This document shows, in pieces, positions 58,582 to 64,000 of a DNA stretch of 64,000 nucleotides. The stretch is from Methanolobus sp. ZRKC5 (GTDB lineage Archaea > Halobacteriota > Methanosarcinia > Methanosarcinales > Methanosarcinaceae): positions 1,674,001 to 1,738,000 of the forward strand of contig NZ_CP151792.1 in NCBI RefSeq assembly GCF_038446525.1, in the 5' to 3' direction. Each line of letters begins with the position of its first letter. Position 1 is the stretch's first letter. Below the pieces are notes generated by a model. The model did no database searches. It saw only the letters and a list, made by a program, of their open reading frames with translations, and had not been told where the DNA came from. The position numbers and the translations under genes are program-made.

Positions 58582-59955
58582 TCAAACTGGCTCCCCGGGG
58601 AAGTCTCCCAATATATCGTAAGATATCTTCCTGTAAAGTGCCAGATACTCCTCGGTAGGTTCCATATCGTATTCAGAACGGATGTTGTAACATTTCTCGA
58701 AGGGTTTCCCTTGTGGTGGGGATTTGAGGCGATCAGCATATTTTGCATATATCTTTGCCACGAGCTTATTAGCTTCAGAGAGGGTCAGGTGGGTTGCCAT
58801 TTGGGCCATCTCACCCATGAATCGAGATTCGAGGCCGGATGAGTGGTCAGGGACGCTTCCAAGTCTGCCAGTGGGTCCAAGCAGTATGTTCCTGCCACAT
58901 ACAGTGTCGCCAATAGTCTGTGCAGCAGTCTCATAGAACATCATGTCCGTACAGATACCAGCAGCGTTCCAGTAGTATCTTGCAGTATAATAGTTCATAT
59001 TTCTGGAAATTGCAAGGGATGACATATTTGATGCCCACAGTATCTCCTTGGCAGATGATGAGCCGGTTTCAGCATGTACTGCACCGGATGCGTGTATGCT
59101 GGAGTGAGCCAGAACTTTTGATTGTAGAGTTTCAGCCACATCTATGATGGCAAGTCCCTCAGGGGAACCAATGCATGGTCCTCCGAAAACAGGTACCTGG
59201 CCTGATATATAGTGATTACCATGTTCCTGATGATAAATGCATTTTGACAGGGTCTCATAGTCCACTTTCAGATCATCCATGTAAACTTCCTGGGGGTCAG
59301 CACTTGAATAAAGCTCATCTGATGATACAAGCAAAGATGATGTTGTAAGTGTTGAGGTGCTCGGACCCATAAGTGCAAGCCCTTCTCTCCCGGCTATTTT
59401 GGAAGCCAGTCTCTCATTTCTGGATGCCTTCAGAACTGCAAGCATCTCCAACGGGCTTTTTGGTTGTATATATTCTCCCCCAAATTGTTTCATGGCTCCG
59501 CTGTAGATTCCTTGCACAACGTTCTCCTGTGCAGAGCTTAAGTTAACGTAAAGGAAATTTTCCTCTGATATGCTTCCTCCCATCGGACCGCCTATGATCA
59601 CAGGTGGGAATGAAGCCATAGGGTAACGATTTGCTACTATTACTTTTTCTTTGAGTCTTCCAATCTCAAGAGGGTTTGTGGTATTCAAAGCCTTCAAAAT
59701 ATCTTCTTCGTCAATATTAATAACTCTCTGGGTGCTTCTACAGAATATCCCTACAGAATGGAGAAGTTCAATACCGGCTTCAAATACAGAATCTGCAGCT
59801 TCAAGATCATCAGGCACAAAAATTCTAGGATCATACTCTATCCCATATTTAAGAGCTAATTCTTCTGATTTTTTGAAAACTTTTATGTCATGCTCCCTTT
59901 CGGTTCTTTTTTCTCCTCCAATTGCATATTTGAGGTATTTGTAGATATTTTGCAT
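58582..59955 (-). CDS. MtmB-family methyltransferase homologue lacking pyrrolysine
   Basis: A 457-residue protein that aligns over its whole length with MtmB. Shared stretches include IIGGPMGGSISEENF (MtmB: VQGGPTGSPISEDVF), QPKSPLEMLAVLKASRNERL, QVPVFGGPCIGSPEG, AAQTIGDTVCGRNIL and GLESRFMGEMAQMA. At the pyrrolysine site MtmB has AGRPGMGI-O-GPETS; here it reads AGREGLALMGPSTS, with methionine in place of pyrrolysine and no amber codon. By analogy with non-pyrrolysine MttB homologues such as MtgB, it may demethylate another substrate, or have another role. No corrinoid protein gene adjoins it. It is transcribed away from mtbA3 from a 260-base leader region containing a MITE upstream. Confidence 0.88.
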   Translation of the reverse strand: MQNIYKYLKYAIGGEKRTEREHDIKVFKKSEELALKYGIEYDPRIFVPDDLEAADSVFEAGIELLHSVGIFCRSTQRVINIDEEDILKALNTTNPLEIGRLKEKVIVANRYPMASFPPVIIGGPMGGSISEENFLYVNLSSAQENVVQGIYSGAMKQFGGEYIQPKSPLEMLAVLKASRNERLASKIAGREGLALMGPSTSTLTTSSLLVSSDELYSSADPQEVYMDDLKVDYETLSKCIYHQEHGNHYISGQVPVFGGPCIGSPEGLAIIDVAETLQSKVLAHSSIHASGAVHAETGSSSAKEILWASNMSSLAISRNMNYYTARYYWNAAGICTDMMFYETAAQTIGDTVCGRNILLGPTGRLGSVPDHSSGLESRFMGEMAQMATHLTLSEANKLVAKIYAKYADRLKSPPQGKPFEKCYNIRSEYDMEPTEEYLALYRKISYDILGDFPGEPV

Positions 59956-60214
59956 GATAATTCTCCTATTTAGACAAAATAGCCCTATCAGAAGTGAAAG
60001 GGGGTATACATTACAGTTTTTTAATTAAGACAGATTTGTTTCTTGTATTTATATATTTCTGTTAAACCCATGATGTATGCTTGATTTTGTATTGTATATT
60101 AGCATACTATTATTATTGTAGACATTTATTATAGACATTTGGATTTAGTATCCAGTCCAATTATTTTGCAGTAATTCTTAATACAGATTTCTTTTCAAAA
60201 GGAATATAATGAAT

Positions 60215-60408
60215 GTAACTATTCAGCCTGGCACGATTTGCCTATTGGTACTGATTTCATCGAAATAGAGATGTCTACTCACTAATAATCTAACAATCAA
60301 AAAAGCAATCAATAGCAACAATCAAAATAAATGATCCTAATGAAATTTACGTTTCAACTTTTTGTCAAGATTGTTATTGATAGCGTTTTTATCAGGCTGA
60401 ATAGTTAC
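60215..60408. mobile_element. 194-base MITE with IS66-type ends, copy 2
   Basis: Same 15-base terminal inverted repeats (60215-60229 and 60394-60408), flanked by perfect 8-base repeats TAATGAAT (60207-60214 and 60409-60416). It differs from copy 3 at only a few bases. It lies 260 bases upstream of the MtmB-like gene and about 450 upstream of mtbA3. The rest of the spacer 59956-60855 shows only AT-rich DNA and a TATA-like AAAAATATATATCT (about 60797-60810) ahead of mtbA3. Confidence 0.93.
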
Positions 60409-60796
60409 TAATGAATAATCAATTATGTTTTGCTTAATTTTCGATATGTGCATTATATTGGATTATTCTGGAATTCTAACGAAAGTGTCTTTTTTTTGTC
60501 TCATCGAGATATTAAATCACACATGTGCAAAATATCATATTTATATTTTATGTATCTTTGCGTTTTGATATTAGCGTCTGTATTTTTGATTATTCTAAAA
60601 TATATTGTGTAAGTATTTGTTTATGCAAAGCTGTTTTCTTTTGCCTTCATGGTTCAAAAACAGGTGCATAAGCAGTCATTATTTTTTTCATTGTTTTTGA
60701 AAATCAGCTTTTGTAAGAATGATCTCATCTCGTATTTATGTCTTTCCAGACACATTCTTTTTCTTTATGTATTTAAACTTATCGAGTGCTTAATCG

Positions 60797-60810
60797 AAAA
60801 ATATATATCT
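60797..60810 (+). promoter_or_regulatory. TATA box of mtbA3
   Basis: AAAAATATATATCT lies about 50 bases ahead of the ATG at 60856, leaving a short leader with TAGGAGTTTAAT as ribosome site. Confidence 0.55.
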
Positions 60811-60855
60811 AAGTGAACACCATTTGACAATATTACACTATAGGAGTTTAATACA

Positions 60856-61875
60856 ATGGCAGAATATACACCAAAAGAAAGATTAGCACGTGCATTAACC
60901 GGTCAGTCAGTTGACAGGATGCCTGCAGTATCCGTAACTCAGACCGGAACTGTAGATCAGATGGAAGCCTGTGGCGCTGCCTGGCCTGAAGCAAACTATG
61001 ACGCTCAAAAGATGGCAACACTTGCCGAAGCAGGTCACACCGTAGTAGGCTTTGAAGCTGTACGCGTGCCTTTCGATATCACCGCAGAAGCTGAGTTCTT
61101 TGGCTGTGAGATCAAAGATGGTACAGAGGTACAGCAGCCATCCGTGATTGGTCACGTTGTAAGTAGTATGGAAGACATCGAAAAGCTCAAAGGCTACACA
61201 CTTGACAACGGCAGGATTAATGTCGTATGTGATGCTATCAAGATCCTTGCAGACAAATATGGAGACGAACTCCCTATTATGGGTAGTATGATCGGTCCTT
61301 TCTCCCTTGCTCAGCACATCAATGGTGACGAGTGGTTCATGGCTATTATGACAAAGGAAGAATTTGGTCTTGCGCTCATGGAATTCACAACTGAGTTCAG
61401 TGTTGCGTATGCAAAGAAGATGGTAGAGAGCGGTGCAGACACAATGGTCATCATTGACCCAACTGCAAGTCCACAGCTTATCGGTAACGAGTTCTACGAG
61501 AAGTTCGTGGTACCTTTCCACAAGAAGGTCTGTGATGCTATGCGTGAGCTTAATGTTCCAACAGTACTGCACGTATGTGGTGACACAACCCAGGGTCTTG
61601 GAGTCATGGAAACATGTGGTGTGGATGGTATAAGTGTTGACCAGAACGTAGATGCTGCAACAGCTGTCGGAAATGTGAAAAATGCTGTCATCGTTGGTAA
61701 CCTCGATCCTGTTAACATGCTCTGGAACAGGACACCTGAGGAGATCAAGGAAGAGTCACAGAAGGTTCTGGATGCAGGAATTGGTCTGCTGGCACCTGGA
61801 TGCGGTATTGTGAGCAAGACTCCAACCGAGAACCTCCAGGCAATGGTGGAGATGGCAAAGACCCACAAATATTGA
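60856..61875 (+). CDS. mtbA3: Methylcobamide:coenzyme M methyltransferase MtbA (copy 3)
   Basis: A 339-residue protein, nearly the same as mtbA2 ([12 protein letters not shown] and [11 protein letters not shown] zinc ligands). DNA identity with mtbA2 starts just before the ribosome site and ends at GATATC after the stop codon, so only the gene was copied. It has its own promoter and no methyltransferase gene beside it on the same strand; MITEs lie on both sides. Confidence 0.95.
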   Translation: MAEYTPKERLARALTGQSVDRMPAVSVTQTGTVDQMEACGAAWPEANYDAQKMATLAEAGHTVVGFEAVRVPFDITAEAEFFGCEIKDGTEVQQPSVIGHVVSSMEDIEKLKGYTLDNGRINVVCDAIKILADKYGDELPIMGSMIGPFSLAQHINGDEWFMAIMTKEEFGLALMEFTTEFSVAYAKKMVESGADTMVIIDPTASPQLIGNEFYEKFVVPFHKKVCDAMRELNVPTVLHVCGDTTQGLGVMETCGVDGISVDQNVDAATAVGNVKNAVIVGNLDPVNMLWNRTPEEIKEESQKVLDAGIGLLAPGCGIVSKTPTENLQAMVEMAKTHKY

Positions 61876-61934
61876 TATCATAGATAGAAAAATAATGGAA
61901 AGGGAATAAAGCTGATTTTCCCTTTCATTTTTTA

Positions 61935-62128
61935 GTAACTATTCAGCCTGGCACGATTTGCCTATTGGTACTGATTTCATCGAAATAGAGATGTCTGCTC
62001 ACTAACAATCTAACAATCAAAAAAGCAATCAATAGCAACAATCAAAATAAATGATTCTAATGAAATTTACGTTTCAACTTTTTGTCAAGATTGTTATTGA
62101 TAGCGTTTTTATCAGGCTGAATAGTTAC
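61935..62128. mobile_element. 194-base MITE with IS66-type ends, copy 3
   Basis: Terminal repeats at 61935-61949 and 62114-62128. The left target copy is ATTTTTTA (61927-61934). Its right partner was displaced by the IS66 insertion and is now found at 63759-63766, after the IS. Without the IS the MITE has perfect 8-base repeats. Confidence 0.93.
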
Positions 62129-62135
62129 ATTTTTT

Positions 62136-63757
62136 GTAACTATTCAGCCTAACTGTTTTAATGATGCAAAAAACAATATACTATGGCTTCATTCTATGTG
62201 TTAAAAAATATTCAGTAAAATATCATAAAAAACGTCTATCAATCTGAGGGGATTTGTATAGACCGCGAAGAAATACTTGCAGTTTATGAAGCTGGTCCAG
62301 AAGCAGTAGTAGAACTTGTAACTCGATTACTTGGGATAATTGAACATCAATCTCTCCAAATTGCACAACTTGAAGAGCGTGTCAGGCATTTGGAAGAAAT
62401 GCTTGAAAAGAATAGTCGCAACAGTAGCAAACCACCTTCTACTGATTCTTATGCACGGAATAAACCAACCGTTAAAAGTCAAAGAAAAAAGACCAATAAG
62501 CATGTAGGTGGTCAAAACGGTCATCCTGGTACTACATTAAGAATAAATGATGATCCGGATGAAGTTATTGTTCATCCTGTTAATCAATGCGTCAATTGTG
62601 GGAGATCGTTAGCTTCTGTTCCCTCTAACTATGAAAGAAGACAGGTCTTTGACATTCCTCCTATAACTATCAATTGCATTGAACATCGTTGCGAGATTAA
62701 AACATGTCCCAAATGTTCTCATGTAAACAAAGCTCTTTTTCCAGATGGTGTAACTCAGCCGACTCAATACGGTCATCGAGTTAAGTCATTTGCAGTTTAT
62801 TTGCACACTTACCAATTACTTCCTTATCAGCGTGTTACCAAGTTGTTCTCTGATATTTTGGGATGCAAGATAAGTCCTGCTACTTTGGTGAACACGGAAC
62901 GTAGTTGTTTTGAGAAGCTTGGAGCTTTTGAAAATACAGTGAAACATCTCCTGAAAGAATCTCCTGTCATCAATCTGGATGAAACAGGAATGAGAATAAA
63001 TGCAGTTCGTAATTGGCTTCATGTGGCAGGTACAGACAAACTGACCTATTATTTTGCACATCGCAAAAGGGGCTCAGAAGCAATGGATGCTATGGGCATA
63101 TTACCAGGTTACACTGGTGTTGCAACACATGATTTTTGGAAACCGTACAACAAATATGAATGTCAACATTCATTATGTAATGCACATTTATTACGAGAGT
63201 TAACTGGAGCTTCCGAAAACAGTGATCAACAGTGGCCAAAGATAATGAGTGATCTCTTGATATGCATTAAACATCATGTTGATAATGATCTTTTAGATAC
63301 TGAGCTAATTCAAAGGTTCAGTGAGGATTATGATCACATAACTTGTTTAGGAGTGAATGAAAATCCTCCTGATCCGGAATCAAATGTGCGGTCTAAAAAA
63401 CGAGGACGTAAGAAGCAGACCACGGTAAAGAATTTGCTGGATAGGTTTATTGGCCATAAAGAGGATATCTTGCGATTTATGTACGACCAAAACGTTCCGT
63501 TTGATAACAATCAGGCTGAAAGAGATATCAGAATGACGAAAGTACAGCAGAAGATATCAGGTACTTTCCGCAGTAAACAGGGTGCAAAAAATTTCTGCCG
63601 TATAAGAGGATACGTGTCTACTGTTAATAAGAATTCTGAATCTGTTATCGATGCAATTAGTGCAATATTTTATGGCAATTCATTTGTTCCAAAGTTGCAG
63701 AATTAATCGTGGATGAAGAAATCAGCTTGGTGGAAGTGAGCTAGGCTGAATAGTTAC
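62136..63757 (+). mobile_element. IS66-family insertion sequence
   Basis: A 1622-base element with ends GTAACTATTCAGCCT (62136-62150) and AGGCTGAATAGTTAC (63743-63757). Perfect 8-base target repeats CATTTTTT flank it (62128-62135 and 63758-63765); 8 bases is the usual target length of IS66. The left target copy includes the last base of MITE copy 3, so the IS jumped into the very edge of that MITE. It carries one transposase gene and no accessory TnpA/TnpB genes. Confidence 0.92.
62258..63706 (+). CDS. IS66-family transposase
   Basis: A DDE transposase of up to 482 residues. N-terminal helical/leucine-zipper-like part (LEERVRHLEEMLEKNSRNSS) with the KPPSTDSY motif, then a zinc-finger-like region (CVNCGRSL, KTCPKCSHVN), and the catalytic core with VINLDETGMRINAVRNWLHV, SLCNAHLLRELTGAS and FDNNQAERDIRMTKVQQKIS. 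The coding frame is open from 62219. The expected N-terminus DREEILAVYEAGPEAVVELV lies after ATA at 62258, six bases after GAGGGG; no ATG, GTG or TTG stands there. The first ATG is at 62390, inside the conserved part. Start codon therefore uncertain. Confidence 0.9.
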   Translation: MDREEILAVYEAGPEAVVELVTRLLGIIEHQSLQIAQLEERVRHLEEMLEKNSRNSSKPPSTDSYARNKPTVKSQRKKTNKHVGGQNGHPGTTLRINDDPDEVIVHPVNQCVNCGRSLASVPSNYERRQVFDIPPITINCIEHRCEIKTCPKCSHVNKALFPDGVTQPTQYGHRVKSFAVYLHTYQLLPYQRVTKLFSDILGCKISPATLVNTERSCFEKLGAFENTVKHLLKESPVINLDETGMRINAVRNWLHVAGTDKLTYYFAHRKRGSEAMDAMGILPGYTGVATHDFWKPYNKYECQHSLCNAHLLRELTGASENSDQQWPKIMSDLLICIKHHVDNDLLDTELIQRFSEDYDHITCLGVNENPPDPESNVRSKKRGRKKQTTVKNLLDRFIGHKEDILRFMYDQNVPFDNNQAERDIRMTKVQQKISGTFRSKQGAKNFCRIRGYVSTVNKNSESVIDAISAIFYGNSFVPKLQN

Positions 63758-63769
63758 CATTTTTTATTA

Positions 63770-64000
63770 CTATTTTTTATTTTGATCCGATTCTATTTTT
63801 GATTTTTTGGAACAAAGTTTCCTGAGTTCTATTGCATTCTCAAACTCCGGTTCTATTTCTAGCAGATTTCCAAGTGCTTTTTTGGCTTCATCATATCTTT
63901 TAAGTTCGAAAAGGGCGACACCCTTACAATACCATGCCTGTGCAGAATCTGGCAGAATCTGTGAGGAGGAACTCCTTGATATCCAGGCAAAACGGGGGAA
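63770..64000 (-). CDS. TPR-repeat protein, C-terminal end only
   Basis: A frame entering from the right edge and ending at TAG (complement of 63770-63772). The last ~77 residues include a TPR-like unit, AQAWYCKGVALFELKRYDEA then KKALGNLLEIEPEFENAIEL, and a basic tail ending in KIESDQNKK. The N-terminus lies outside the window. The stop is TAG and a TAA follows directly, so read-through would add only a single residue. The IS66 target site lies just past the stop and does not damage the gene. Confidence 0.75.
   Translation of the reverse strand, partial: FPRFAWISRSSSSQILPDSAQAWYCKGVALFELKRYDEAKKALGNLLEIEPEFENAIELRKLCSKKSKIESDQNKK

Noticed and set aside
60430-60612. 60-residue hydrophobic frame upstream of mtbA3
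   Set aside because: No ribosome site; AT-rich DNA easily gives hydrophobic frames. Kept out though a tiny membrane protein cannot be ruled out.
58209-62128. Three similar 194-base units as a CRISPR array
   Set aside because: The units are kilobases apart, have inverted ends and 8-base target repeats, and are MITEs. No CRISPR array was seen in the window.

Overview
The window is from a methylotrophic methanogenic archaeon of the family Methanosarcinaceae, most like Methanolobus or Methanococcoides (the genus is an inference from gene content, AT-rich spacers and repeats). The evidence is a full pyrrolysine system (pylS, pylB, pylC, pylD and tRNA-Pyl), methyltransferases for mono-, di- and trimethylamine that each carry an in-frame amber codon, archaeal TATA-box promoters, and an archaeal replication origin next to orc1/cdc6.

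Layout. 0-8 kb is housekeeping: a TraB-family protein (cut by the window edge), an M50 protease with CBS domains, mfnA (tyramine for methanofuran), an origin with five ORB repeats, orc1/cdc6, signal peptidase I and the small subunit of DNA polymerase D. 8-14 kb is the minus-strand operon pylSBCD-ramA. 14.5-19.5 kb holds a minus-strand histidine kinase, a receiver-only response regulator and two FilR1-domain (Msr-like) regulators, divergent from mtmC1-mtmB1. 20-30 kb is mtmCB1, an APC permease with three tiny membrane proteins, a methanoferrodoxin-type superoxide reductase, mtbA1, mtbCB1 and a second APC permease. 30-38 kb repeats the scheme: decayed transposase, FilR1 regulator, response regulator and kinase, divergent from mtmCB2-mtbA2, then an M18 aminopeptidase. 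tRNA-Pyl lies at 39.1 kb, 25 kb from pylS. 39-48 kb holds three HyuA-like ATPase-fold proteins and a PAS/GAF sensor without an output domain. 49-58 kb is mttB-mttC-mttP with two small genes, mtbCB2 and mtmCB3. 58-64 kb is rich in mobile DNA: three 194-bp MITEs, an IS66-family element with the same ends, a small gene split by a MITE, an MtmB paralogue without pyrrolysine, mtbA3, and the end of a TPR protein.

How it works together. MttB, MtbB and MtmB demethylate tri-, di- and monomethylamine onto the corrinoid proteins MttC, MtbC and MtmC; MtbA moves the methyl group to coenzyme M for methanogenesis. RamA reactivates oxidised corrinoid using ATP. The pyl genes make and charge pyrrolysine, needed to read the amber codon in six methyltransferase genes here. 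Permeases bring in the amines, and the kinase/regulator modules probably sense them.

The observations most worth following are the non-pyrrolysine MtmB paralogue at 58582-59955, the duplicated kinase-receiver-FilR1 module divergent from mtmCB, the three orphan HyuA-like proteins, the nested MITE/IS66 insertion with reconstructable target sites, patchwork identity between methyltransferase copies, and mtbC1, whose expected ATG is ATT.
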